64,000 nucleotides of DNA from Thermoproteota archaeon (GTDB taxonomy: Archaea; Thermoproteota; Thermoprotei_A; EX4484-217-1): NCBI GenBank assembly GCA_029258915.1, contig JAPDJU010000002.1:124001-188000 (forward strand). Reading direction: 5' to 3'. Position 1 is the first letter of the stretch. Each line of letters opens with the position of its first letter. Both the position numbers and the translations under genes were made by a program. Shown piece by piece: positions 8,810-16,918 of this stretch. Under the pieces are notes generated by a model that saw only the letters and a list, made by a program, of their open reading frames with translations, did no database searches and was not told the origin of the DNA.

Positions 8810-9967
8810 ATGAGTAAGGTAGAAATTATTAACTTATACAGAAAGTATGGATTAAAGATAGTTAAAGGATATATGCAGTATATTTGGGATGATAAGGGGA
8901 ACAAGTATTTAGATTGTCATACAAATTATGGAGCAGCATTTTTAGGCCACTGCAATCCGAGAGTAGTTGAACCTATTGTCAAACAGTTAAATAAGTTAAT
9001 GATGATTCCATACTCTTTTGACAATGATGCTAGAGACAAGGTTCTAGAAGATTTAAGCAAAATCCTGCCTAAAAAACTGTGCTATGTTTTCTTCCAAAGT
9101 ACAGGTACAGAAGCTGTAGAAGCTGCCTTGAAATTTTCGAGGAAAGCCACTAGGAGAAAGAAAATAGTTGCTTTTGAACATTCTTTCCACGGCAGAACTA
9201 TGGGTTCTCTTTCAACAACTTGGAAGCCTAAGTATAGAGAACCCTACAAGCCTCTAATACCAGGCGTTATTTTTGGAAAGTTCAATAGTGTAGAAGATGC
9301 TTATAACATAATAGATGATAACACTGCCGCTGTAATAGTCGAACCTATTCAAGGTGAAGGAGGTATTAATGTAGCGTCTCCTGATTTCTTAAAAGCATTA
9401 AGAGAACGAACCTATGAAACAAACTCGTTACTTATATTTGATGAGGTTCAGTGCGGTTTTGGTAGAACAGGCCGTATATGGGCGTTTCAACATTACAATG
9501 TTGAACCTGATATTTTAACCGCAGGTAAAGCTGTTGGAGGAGGATATCCAGTAAGCTTTGTAGCGACATGTAAAGAAGTAGGAGAAGCCATGGATATAGG
9601 GGATCATGGAACAACGTATGGTGGTAATCCTGTAGCTTGTACAGCAGTTTCAGCAGCTATTAATGTTCTATTAGGTGATAATGTTCCAGAGCAAGCTTTA
9701 GAGAAGGGAAGAGTTCTTACTAAGAAGTTTCAAGAGCTTCTTAGTGAACTAAAATTAAACTTTAATGTTAAAGGCTTAGGTTTAATGTTGGGTATAGATT
9801 TTAGAAGAAACCCTGAAGACGAGGCAATAAAGCTTAAAGATTACGGTGTTTTAGCTGTTAGAGCAGGAGAAACAGTACTACGGTTCCTTCCACCATACAT
9901 GATAAATAGTGAAGACATAGAACATGTAATGAGTGCCTTAGAAAAACTCTTGACTAGGAAAACTTAA
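8810..9967 (+). CDS. Class III aminotransferase, LysJ/ArgD-like
   Basis: A 385-residue PLP-dependent fold-type I aminotransferase. Visible motifs are FFQSTGTEAVEAALK (phosphate-binding), EHSFHGRTMGSLS, IFDEVQCGFGRTG (the aspartate that contacts the PLP pyridine) and DILTAGKAVGGGYP, in which the lysine forms the Schiff base. Size and motifs fit the acetylornithine / LysW-gamma-lysine aminotransferase group; 4-aminobutyrate aminotransferase is the main alternative. No LysW, LysX, LysY or LysZ gene is nearby, so I do not assign lysine or arginine biosynthesis firmly. A TATA-like ttatattta lies 60-65 bases upstream, so it may have its own promoter. Confidence 0.75.
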   Translation: MSKVEIINLYRKYGLKIVKGYMQYIWDDKGNKYLDCHTNYGAAFLGHCNPRVVEPIVKQLNKLMMIPYSFDNDARDKVLEDLSKILPKKLCYVFFQSTGTEAVEAALKFSRKATRRKKIVAFEHSFHGRTMGSLSTTWKPKYREPYKPLIPGVIFGKFNSVEDAYNIIDDNTAAVIVEPIQGEGGINVASPDFLKALRERTYETNSLLIFDEVQCGFGRTGRIWAFQHYNVEPDILTAGKAVGGGYPVSFVATCKEVGEAMDIGDHGTTYGGNPVACTAVSAAINVLLGDNVPEQALEKGRVLTKKFQELLSELKLNFNVKGLGLMLGIDFRRNPEDEAIKLKDYGVLAVRAGETVLRFLPPYMINSEDIEHVMSALEKLLTRKT

Positions 9968-10017
9968 TTATCTTTGTTTTACAATATTTTCTACGATAGT
10001 GTCAAGAGGTTAAAGCA

Positions 10018-10692
10018 GTGAAAAATAGCTTATTTGCAAAAAACATGCTATTAGTTTCACTCTTACTTGTAACTATTTTAGTAAGCAGCACCCCACTTCA
10101 TGCTCAGACTTATAGTGTTTCTGAAACTTTAGAAGTGAACCATGACGGAACAGTACATATCAAGGTTGAAATATTAGTTATAGAACCTGGAATATTCACT
10201 CTTAACGTTACATTACATGAAGCACCTGAAGGACTTCTCGTCTATGATGAGAATAACATGCCTTTAAACTATGAAGTTTCAGAAAGCAAAATCAACGTAT
10301 TTATGGTAAATAATACTAAAGCATATATAGAGTACTTGTCAAGAACCCTTACAAGAAAAGAAGGTCCAGTATGGACTATTAGTTTAACTTTCAATGATGG
10401 ACAAGTAAACATAGTCTTTCCTCAAGGAACATCGATCTTAGACATTATAGGTGCACCTAAAGCTATAAAGGAAACAGAAGATGGAAGACTTATAATAACC
10501 TTTGAGCCAGGTGAAATTTCAGTAGACTATGCCTTACCCATACTTACAGCAACACCGATGCCAACGACATCGCCCATAACACCTACAGAAACCCCTGCAC
10601 CAATGCCTATACCTTACAATTACTTGCCATGGGCTATAGGTGGCGGTTTACTTCTCATAGTGTTGGTGGTTATCAGCAAATTTCGTCGCTAA
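10018..10692 (+). CDS. Membrane-anchored regulator, extracytoplasmic part (frameshifted before its winged helix)
   Basis: A 224-residue product with a GTG start. It has an N-terminal signal or membrane segment (about residues 8-28, ending near HAQT), a beta-rich extracytoplasmic domain, a Thr/Pro-rich linker (about 175-198) and a second membrane segment (about 201-220). It ends at a TAA right after FRR. The next frame immediately encodes a winged-helix domain without a start codon of its own. The gene at 60774-61664 has the same order in one reading frame (signal, beta domain, Thr/Pro linker, membrane segment, winged helix), so this looks like a frameshifted copy. A sequencing error near the AAAA run at 10690-10694, a real mutation or programmed frameshifting would all fit. 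Confidence 0.7.
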   Translation: MKNSLFAKNMLLVSLLLVTILVSSTPLHAQTYSVSETLEVNHDGTVHIKVEILVIEPGIFTLNVTLHEAPEGLLVYDENNMPLNYEVSESKINVFMVNNTKAYIEYLSRTLTRKEGPVWTISLTFNDGQVNIVFPQGTSILDIIGAPKAIKETEDGRLIITFEPGEISVDYALPILTATPMPTTSPITPTETPAPMPIPYNYLPWAIGGGLLLIVLVVISKFRR

Positions 10693-10930
10693 AAGGAAAG
10701 GAGAAGTAATTCTAGAAACTGCTCCGCTCATAGATGAAAAAGATAAACAGATACTTGAGGTCCTACGTAGACTAGGCGGAGAAGCTGCACAAACAATAGT
10801 AGTAAAATATACCGGGTTACCTAAATCAACAATTTCCCGTAAGATAAAGAAACTTGAAAAACTGGGTTATATTAAGGTTATTAGGAGAGGAAGGATAAAC
10901 ATCTTAAAAGTTATTAAGGAAGAAACCTAG
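10688..10930 (+). pseudogene. Winged-helix DNA-binding domain, out-of-frame C-terminus of the preceding gene
   Basis: The frame one base ahead of the upstream gene runs from 10688 to a TAG at 10928-10930. It encodes AKRKGEV, then IDEKDKQILEVLRRLGG, TGLPKSTISRKIKKLEKLGYI and a basic wing, RRGRIN. This is a standard MarR/IclR-like winged helix used by archaeal regulators. The frame is closed by a stop at 10658 and contains no ATG, GTG or TTG before the domain, so it is unlikely to be translated alone. Its natural continuation is the membrane-anchored protein that stops at 10692. Together they would give about 300 residues, close to the 297-residue paralogue at 60774-61664. Confidence 0.7.
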
Positions 10931-11632
10931 TTAAAAGCCCTTTGCAAGTACATGTAAAGGTATATTAACGTCAGGTATTTTCCTTTTTAATACATGTCTT
11001 GTAGATTTTGGAGGGAAGCACATACCTTTACTAACAACTCTTATGACATCTTCTCTTCTAATCTGAGGTAGAACAATAACTAAGCTACTATGCCAATACC
11101 TTTCAATAGCGTAATCTGGAACTATTTTAACCGAAAAACATTTGCTCAACATTTCTCTTTCCAGAGAATAAAGTGTTCTGTAAATTTCTAATATTGACCT
11201 TGAAGATTTAATCCTTAGATATTCCTTTCCATTAAAGAACACTACTATGTTCTTGCCTTGAACACTCTGACTTTCTTTGAACATTTTCTGTAAAAATTCA
11301 ATGACATATTTTTTAGCATTCTTACCCGTAAAAATGCGAGCCCAAGAATAGATCTCTGCCTCAGTATAGTCTATAAGTAATGCTGGAATAACTTTAAACC
11401 CTACTTCTCTGGCTATAGTTACTCTATGCGTACCATCGAGAACTATCATAGTGTTCTTATCAACTATAATGGGTTTCTTTAAAACACCATCGCCAAGTAT
11501 CTCCTCTTTCAACCCCTCTAAGTGTTCTTTAATACATTCTTCATGAAGCTTTAAAGCCCTTACATCAATTAGATAAACACCATATATACTATATGGGATG
11601 ATAATGTAGTTAGAAGATAACATAAAAACCAC
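10931..11632 (-). CDS. serK: SerK/SbnI-like free serine kinase (ParB-like fold)
   Basis: A 233-residue protein with a ParB-like N-terminal domain: ALKLHEECIKEHL (family catalytic glutamate region), PIIVDKNTMIVLDGTHR (the DG-x-HR motif) and ALLIDY. Its C-terminal segment has FPPKSTRHV and a PLHVL-type end. This combination is that of archaeal SerK and staphylococcal SbnI, which phosphorylate free L-serine to O-phosphoserine with ADP or ATP in cysteine or siderophore synthesis. The assignment rests on motifs, and a ParB-like DNA-binding protein is the alternative. The stop abuts the end of the convergent winged-helix fragment. The leader between its promoter and start holds a strong nested inverted repeat. 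Confidence 0.65.
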   Translation of the reverse strand: MVFMLSSNYIIIPYSIYGVYLIDVRALKLHEECIKEHLEGLKEEILGDGVLKKPIIVDKNTMIVLDGTHRVTIAREVGFKVIPALLIDYTEAEIYSWARIFTGKNAKKYVIEFLQKMFKESQSVQGKNIVVFFNGKEYLRIKSSRSILEIYRTLYSLEREMLSKCFSVKIVPDYAIERYWHSSLVIVLPQIRREDVIRVVSKGMCFPPKSTRHVLKRKIPDVNIPLHVLAKGF

Positions 11633-11650
11633 CGAAGAAGAAGTTAACTA

Positions 11651-11748
11651 ATTTACCAGCGCCAACAACAAGTGGCCCCTACATAGAAAACACAAGTTGC
11701 ACAAATGTTTTCAGGGGCCACTTCTAATAACACCTATCTCTGGTAAAT
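11651..11748 (-). promoter_or_regulatory. Nested inverted repeat in the leader of the SerK-like gene (candidate structured RNA)
   Basis: Three nested complementary pairs are visible. The outer pair is ATTTACCAG (11651-11659) with CTGGTAAAT (11740-11748). The middle pair is AAGTGGCCCCT (11670-11680) with AGGGGCCACTT (11713-11723), 11 perfect base pairs. The inner pair is GAAAACA with TGTTTTC, leaving a short apical loop. Unpaired asymmetrical segments separate outer and middle stems, as in a folded RNA. The GC-rich middle stem stands out in AT-rich surroundings. On the minus strand the structure ends 18 bases before the ATG of the SerK-like gene, and TATA-like sequence (ttatatattttaaaat, about 11750-11765) lies just upstream. 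A leader regulatory RNA is the favoured reading; a small non-coding RNA or a protein-binding palindrome is possible. Confidence 0.55.
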
Positions 11749-11896
11749 CATTTTAAAATATATAAGTATTGTCCTAAAATATTGTTGAAGAAAACAATTA
11801 TGTAAAATAGTATTCGTACGAAAGAATTAATAAACCCCTGTAAAAATACTTGAATCTGGCGAGAGAGCACCCCTAACACCCCTCTTTCCGACCCTC

Positions 11897-12469
11897 TTAC
11901 CTCTTTTTCATAACAATTACGTTATCCATGTATCTAATAAGCTCTAATACCATGTTCTTTTCTCTAAATGAAATACCTGTTCCATAATCGAAAGAAAGTT
12001 CATCTCCGTAGTAAGCGTTAGCTATAAAGGTTTTTGAAACCATTATACATTCATCTATTAAGTCTAAAGACCCGGCATGTAAATATAAGGTTAAATCGTT
12101 TATCACTAATATCTTGGTAGGAACATTTAGATACCTATAAATTAAGGGTTGCATGTTGTTTCTGTTCATAATAGCTAATTTTAACAGTTCTTCAGCATTG
12201 TTTGCTGATATTCTTGGGGTAAATACTTTTTCAGGAGCTAAATAAGCAAATACTTTAGAGCTGTTAAAACCGAAATCTATGAACCTACCTCCAGCGATGC
12301 CTTTTCTTTTAGGTGCAAAATCAAGAATCGTTATGTACTTACCATACCCATTATCTATAAGTTTATCAACAATTTTCATAGTTAACAGCGTTTTTCCAGA
12401 ACCTAATTCCCCTATTATAAGCGTTCTTTTGCTCAAAATTTTACTTAAGGGTGGTACGTTTGTAAACAT
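11897..12469 (-). CDS. P-loop ATPase encoded with ThiW
   Basis: A 190-residue protein with a clear Walker A, GELGSGKT, near residue 20 and a possible Walker B strand ending in aspartate (ILVINDL, about residue 123). It lacks the ABC signature LSGGQ, so it is not an ordinary ECF ATPase. It begins inside the last codons of thiW (29-base overlap, same strand), which implies translational coupling and a shared job, perhaps in thiamine-precursor uptake or salvage. I do not recognise a named family. KaiC/RecA-like or GTPase-like folds are possible. The segment from 11749 to 11896 downstream has no gene that I can support. Confidence 0.65.
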   Translation of the reverse strand: MFTNVPPLSKILSKRTLIIGELGSGKTLLTMKIVDKLIDNGYGKYITILDFAPKRKGIAGGRFIDFGFNSSKVFAYLAPEKVFTPRISANNAEELLKLAIMNRNNMQPLIYRYLNVPTKILVINDLTLYLHAGSLDLIDECIMVSKTFIANAYYGDELSFDYGTGISFREKNMVLELIRYMDNVIVMKKR

Positions 12470-12971
12470 ACTTAAGCACCTTCAAAATAAAGAAACCAAT
12501 TATAGATCCTGGTATAGAGCTTATTCCGAAAAGAAACCATATAGGAATTAGTGCTCCAGAAACTTTAAGATCACCAATCAATGGAGCCACTATATAAACG
12601 GAAAGAGTACCTCCAATAATAACTGTGCCTATGGGTTCGGTAAGTGCAGCATATTCTATTATCTTAGGCTTTACTTTTTTAAGAATATAAGAAAAAATGC
12701 CTACAATGAAACCTCCAGGTATTCCTCCAGGAAAAGCGTATATTGTTCCAATACCCAAAGCATTTCTTATAACACCTATAATTGTCGCTATAAAAGCCGC
12801 CCATAAGGGACCTAAAAGAACCCCAGCAATAGCGTTTATCATATGTTGACCTGGATAGGCCTTAGCTGTTAAGAACGGTATATATATGAAGGGAGCCAAT
12901 CCTACACCTAATGCTATAAGTATTGCTGAAACAACAACCTTATATGTCAATGTTTGCTTGTTAAGCGCCAT
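12441..12971 (-). CDS. thiW: ThiW, substrate-binding (S) component of an ECF thiamine-precursor transporter
   Basis: A 176-residue membrane protein with five to six hydrophobic segments and the ThiW signature YPGQHMINAIAGVLLGPLWA. It also has the AFPGGIPGGFIVG loop and a GSIIGFF end. ThiW proteins are S components of energy-coupling-factor transporters, predicted to import hydroxyethylthiazole or another thiamine precursor; they use a shared EcfA/A'/T module, which is not in this window. A good SD (ggagg) precedes the ATG. I found no TPP-riboswitch pattern in the 242 bases between this gene and the divergent gene at 13214. Confidence 0.85.
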   Translation of the reverse strand: MALNKQTLTYKVVVSAILIALGVGLAPFIYIPFLTAKAYPGQHMINAIAGVLLGPLWAAFIATIIGVIRNALGIGTIYAFPGGIPGGFIVGIFSYILKKVKPKIIEYAALTEPIGTVIIGGTLSVYIVAPLIGDLKVSGALIPIWFLFGISSIPGSIIGFFILKVLKYVYKRTTLK

Positions 12972-13213
12972 TAAGTTTAGCCTCCTTCAAAGAAAGTGTC
13001 ATGAAAGTCTAATAACTTTTTACCTCATGAAATACCTCTCAGTTTCAAGAATAAGTTTGTATAAACCTTTCTGCAAACGCTCAATAATATATTTCCCTAG
13101 AGCTTCCCGACTAATTCCTTAAGTGCTTTGAACTAAAATCTTATAAGTGCACACATAGTCCTAATCCTATGAGCTAGAGCTTATTAGTATTTGTAACGTC
13201 TATGGTGTAATTA

Positions 13214-13750
13214 ATGAGTAAGATAACTAGTGGAGCTAAAGCCGGTCTTATTGGCGGTATGTTATCAGGGGTCATAGCTGGTTCAATAAACTATATGCAA
13301 ATGATGCTGTTTAAGGAAGAATATGTAAAGATGATGAGAGAAACCCTGAGAGAAGTAATTAGTAAGGCTGGTGGACAAATACCCTCAGGAATGTCTCTAG
13401 AACAGCTTGTTGAACCATCATATAATATTGGTAAAATCTGGGGTAGTATTGGAGCTATGGTAATATTTTTGATAATAGGCGTTATTGCTGGTATCGTATA
13501 TGTTCTGGTTTACGGAAAACTTCCAACCAAAAGCCCTATTTTTAAAGCATTAATTGTAACACTAACAATTTATATTATTTGGACAATTATTTCGAATGTT
13601 TTTGCTTTAAGAATAGGGGTATCAAGTTTTAGAGCAATGCCTCAAACATTCATGGTAATAGGATATATTCTAGGCTTTGTAGAGTACTGCATTTTAGGAT
13701 TAGTTATAGGTGCTCTACATTACAAATGGTACATTAGAACTGCTGAGTGA
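13214..13750 (+). CDS. Small polytopic membrane protein, first gene of an ABC export operon
   Basis: A 178-residue protein with about four membrane segments (near residues 8-28, 76-102, 110-133 and 141-170). The first is glycine-rich (AGLIGGMLSGVIAG) and an amphipathic loop follows it. No named family is recognised. Its TGA overlaps the GTG start of the ABC ATPase, so it is translationally coupled to that gene and probably forms part of, or is regulated with, the MacB-type exporter. A TATA-like gagcttattagtatttg lies about 30-45 bases upstream. Confidence 0.6.
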   Translation: MSKITSGAKAGLIGGMLSGVIAGSINYMQMMLFKEEYVKMMRETLREVISKAGGQIPSGMSLEQLVEPSYNIGKIWGSIGAMVIFLIIGVIAGIVYVLVYGKLPTKSPIFKALIVTLTIYIIWTIISNVFALRIGVSSFRAMPQTFMVIGYILGFVEYCILGLVIGALHYKWYIRTAE

Positions 13751-14499
13751 AAGGCGCAATGGAAGTGAAATTAGCCATGGAAACACCAGTTGAGAGTAAG
13801 CAAAAAGACCTAGTCTACATTTTAGACTCTGTAACTAAAATTTATGGTAAAGGCAGGTTAGCTGTAAAAGCATTAGATAACGTGTCTTTTACTGTTAAAC
13901 AAGGAGAATTTCTAGTGGTAATGGGGCCTTCAGGTTCAGGTAAAACTACGTTGCTCAATATTATGGGCATACTTGACAAACCTACAACTGGCAAAGTGTT
14001 TTTCTTAGGTAAAGACATTGGTAAATTGGATGATGCCGAGGCATCAAAAATAAGAGCTAAACACGTTGGCTTTGTTTTCCAAACCTTTAACCTGATACCT
14101 TGGCTTACAGCTTTAGAAAATGTAGAAATAGCTCTAGCAATAAGCGGATATCCATTCCATAAGCGTAAAAGGAGAGCTAAAGAACTTTTAGAATCAGTAG
14201 GATTAGGAGACCGATTACATCATAGGCCTACAGAATTAAGTGGTGGAGAGCAGCAAAGAGTTGCTATAGCAAGAGCTCTAGCTAACAATCCAGATGTCAT
14301 ATTAGCTGATGAACCTACAGGAAACCTGGATAGTAAGAGCGGTGATGTAATTATAAAAATACTTAAAGAACTTTCCCTAGAACAGAATAAAACAATTATT
14401 GTAGTAACACATAACTTTGAAATAGCTAAAGTTGCAGATAGAATAATTTATCTACACGACGGCAGAGTAGTTAAAGAAGAAGTTAAGGTGGTAAAATGA
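13747..14499 (+). CDS. ABC transporter ATP-binding protein, MacB/LolD family
   Basis: A 250-residue ATPase. Walker A is GPSGSGKTT, the Q-loop is VFQTFNLIPWLTALENVE, the ABC signature is LSGGEQQRVAIARAL, Walker B is ILADEPTGNLDS and the switch histidine lies in VVTHNFE. The signature and NLIPWLTALENVE loop are those of the MacB/LolD/FtsE group, which drives type VII mechanotransmission exporters and not importers. The GTG start overlaps the upstream TGA; an internal ATG four codons later is an alternative. The ATG of the next gene overlaps its TGA. With the FtsX-like permease at 15698 it forms the exporter core. Confidence 0.92.
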   Translation: MKGAMEVKLAMETPVESKQKDLVYILDSVTKIYGKGRLAVKALDNVSFTVKQGEFLVVMGPSGSGKTTLLNIMGILDKPTTGKVFFLGKDIGKLDDAEASKIRAKHVGFVFQTFNLIPWLTALENVEIALAISGYPFHKRKRRAKELLESVGLGDRLHHRPTELSGGEQQRVAIARALANNPDVILADEPTGNLDSKSGDVIIKILKELSLEQNKTIIVVTHNFEIAKVADRIIYLHDGRVVKEEVKVVK

Positions 14500-15713
14500 A
14501 GAAAAGGTATTCGCTCACCATATTAGTATTGATTATCTTAGCTTTATTTGTTTCAGTCAATATTTTAGAAGGAAAAGAAGACATATTGTTTATAGGTGCA
14601 AAATGGGGTGTTGAAGGAGTAGACCATATAGCAACGCCTGGATCCATAGATGCTATTACTGTTTACATAGCCCCAACATTAGCTAACGGACTTAAAGATG
14701 TTATAGCTGAGCTCTATTTACCTAAACCATTAGCAGGACTTGATGGTGGAAAAGTGGTTAAGACAAGCAGTTTAGTATTCATACCTAAAGGCCAAGTATT
14801 GCCATTAACGTTTAAGGTCATCATACCTTTAAATGTTATTGAAGGCAACTATACGTTTAGACTTAAAGTAAAATATACGATATTAGCTCCTTTACCTGAA
14901 GAAAGAAAATGGGAAATAGAATTTAGTCTTCCAATACTAGGCAGAACTGTTGTTTATGCAAAACTTCTCACTAACACTTTAGAAAAAGGTAAGATACAAG
15001 ATGTAAACTTTAACATAACTTATATAGGCAATGAACCGGCTGAAATAAGCGTAGATTTTAGATCTGAAACACTATCAATCCTAGATTATGAACCGAAAAA
15101 ACCTATACTTGCAGATAAACCACATAGCTTTGAAGCTAAAGCTAAGGTATACTGTCCTCCTGACATAAAAATAGATGCCTTACCCATTACCATTACAATA
15201 ACATATAAGACCTTGCAAACAGCAAGCACATATTCTAAAACATACATGATCCCTGTATCTAGAAAAGCTGAAGTTGGGTTCACTGAAATACAGCCTATAG
15301 TTTCAGATAACACAGTAACCATTAGAGGGCAGTTAGTAAACGTTGGAGATTACGATGCAAAATACTTAACAGTTTACGCTACATCGCCAGATAAGGGGTT
15401 AACAATAGAAAATCCAATAACATATATTGGAACATTAACTGCTGGTGAAGGATCAAGCTTTCTAATATATGCTTCTACTACGAAGCCAGGGAAATACAGT
15501 ATAAGTCTTTCAGCGAAATATTATGGACCTGATATGAAATGGCATGAAATTTCAGAAGAAATAAACGTTGAAGTTACGGGTGTGGCTAAGAAAGAAGAAA
15601 TAAGTGTTCCTCTAAGATATGAAGAAGTACTTCCAGCGATAATAGCGCTTTCAGTTGCTACACTAATTGTAGGGATTATTATAGGACGTTATACGAGGTG
15701 GAAAAGTGTTTGA
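14496..15713 (+). CDS. Exported membrane-anchored protein with CARDB/S-layer-like beta domains
   Basis: A 405-residue protein with an N-terminal signal/anchor (about residues 5-22), two or three Ig-like beta domains of about 100 residues and a C-terminal membrane segment (about 380-398, IIALSVATLIVGIIIG). Strand patterns such as VNVGDYDAKYLTVYATSP and GTLTAGEGSSFLIYAST are typical of CARDB/COG1361 domains in archaeal surface proteins. Encoded between the ATPase and permease with overlapping ends, it is probably the extracellular adaptor of the exporter, in a role comparable to MacA. It is not homologous to MacA as far as I can see. Confidence 0.7.
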   Translation: MKKRYSLTILVLIILALFVSVNILEGKEDILFIGAKWGVEGVDHIATPGSIDAITVYIAPTLANGLKDVIAELYLPKPLAGLDGGKVVKTSSLVFIPKGQVLPLTFKVIIPLNVIEGNYTFRLKVKYTILAPLPEERKWEIEFSLPILGRTVVYAKLLTNTLEKGKIQDVNFNITYIGNEPAEISVDFRSETLSILDYEPKKPILADKPHSFEAKAKVYCPPDIKIDALPITITITYKTLQTASTYSKTYMIPVSRKAEVGFTEIQPIVSDNTVTIRGQLVNVGDYDAKYLTVYATSPDKGLTIENPITYIGTLTAGEGSSFLIYASTTKPGKYSISLSAKYYGPDMKWHEISEEINVEVTGVAKKEEISVPLRYEEVLPAIIALSVATLIVGIIIGRYTRWKSV

Positions 15714-16918
15714 ACCTGTTAGACCTGTTAAGATTATCTGTTAAAGGACTTAAAAGTAGAACACTAAGAAGTATTTTAACGCTTCTAGGTATTCTAATAG
15801 GTGTAGTATTGCTTACCATAGTTTTAACAGTAAGCGACAGTACTACGTATTCTTTAACTTCAATATTTACTAAGGGAGGTTTAAACAATGTATACTTAGT
15901 AAGCAGGGGAACAATTAGTTTTCCATGGACTGATATTTCGCAAATGGAAAGAATACCCCATGTAATGGCTGTTTCACCATATTTAACTATAAGAGCCATG
16001 GTGAATTATGGAGGTTACAGAACAAGTGTAACGATTATTGGCTTACCTAAAGAAAAAATATCATTTGTAATACCGGATCTTGAAGTTAAAGAAGGATCTA
16101 AAATACTTATGGAAGGATGTTTTGTAGGAGCCTCTTTAGTAGAGGAAGCTGAGGAAAGAGGATTAAAAGTTAGGATTGGAGATCCTATCTACATTAATTT
16201 CCAAGGAGCGCGAACAGCATTAAGAGTTGAAGGAATTTTAGAGCAATACGGATTTACGTTTATAGGTCCCATAGACAATTCGTTAATAGTACCTCATCAT
16301 GTAGTACAGAAACTTGTTGAAGAAGTTATAGGTTCTAAAATGAGCGGATTCCAAACAGTAATAATTTCAGTTGATAATGTAGATAATGTAGACTTTGTGA
16401 TTGAACATTTAAAATACCTTTATAGTGGGCAAGTTAACATTTTTGCTGTTAAAGACATAGTCAAGGCTGTAACAGAAGGTTTGAGAAGTTTTACGATCCT
16501 TATAGGTAGTATTGCATCTGTTACTTTAGTTGTTGCATCTGTAGGTGTTATGAATGCAATGTTTACTACAGTAATGGAGAGAATAAGGATAATAGGTGTA
16601 TTAAGAGCTTTAGGTGCAAGAAGATATGAAATCTTACTTAACATAGTTTTAGAAGCTCTAACACTGGCCGTAATAGCTATAGTTGTAGGTATTCCCTTAG
16701 GAGTGTTTACAAGCTCACTACTTATTCAAGGAGGCATTATAGGTGGTTTAAGGGGCCCTGGAAGAGCGGGAGGTTTAGGTAGCATAGAGTTCGTTGTTAA
16801 CAATCAAACGTTAATGTTAGTTGCCTTTGTAACATTAGCTTTAACATTAGTAGGTACCTTGCCTCCAGCATATAGAGCTGCAAAACTTGAACCAGCTCAG
16901 GCCCTAAGGTACGAATAA
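15698..16918 (+). CDS. ABC transporter permease, MacB/FtsX family
   Basis: A 406-residue permease. The first membrane helix follows SVKGLKSRTLRSILTLLGILIGVVLL, the usual MacB N-terminus. Next comes a large extracytoplasmic domain (about residues 40-270), then three helices with the FtsX segment GVMNAMFTTVMERIRIIGVLRALGARR and a C-terminal PAYRAAKLEPAQALRYE. It overlaps the 3' end of the upstream gene by 16 bases with a GTG start; a TTG 12 bases later is also possible. The substrate is unknown; lipids, peptides or small toxic molecules are typical for the family. Confidence 0.9.
   Translation: MEKCLNLLDLLRLSVKGLKSRTLRSILTLLGILIGVVLLTIVLTVSDSTTYSLTSIFTKGGLNNVYLVSRGTISFPWTDISQMERIPHVMAVSPYLTIRAMVNYGGYRTSVTIIGLPKEKISFVIPDLEVKEGSKILMEGCFVGASLVEEAEERGLKVRIGDPIYINFQGARTALRVEGILEQYGFTFIGPIDNSLIVPHHVVQKLVEEVIGSKMSGFQTVIISVDNVDNVDFVIEHLKYLYSGQVNIFAVKDIVKAVTEGLRSFTILIGSIASVTLVVASVGVMNAMFTTVMERIRIIGVLRALGARRYEILLNIVLEALTLAVIAIVVGIPLGVFTSSLLIQGGIIGGLRGPGRAGGLGSIEFVVNNQTLMLVAFVTLALTLVGTLPPAYRAAKLEPAQALRYE

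Noticed and set aside
11651-11748. Archaeal H/ACA guide RNA
   Set aside because: A lower stem, pocket-like loops and upper stem are present, but there is no ANA box directly after the lower stem on either strand and no sheared G-A pairs for a K-turn.
12972-13213. TPP riboswitch upstream of thiW
   Set aside because: No CUGAGA or conserved TPP-aptamer core was seen in the leader region.
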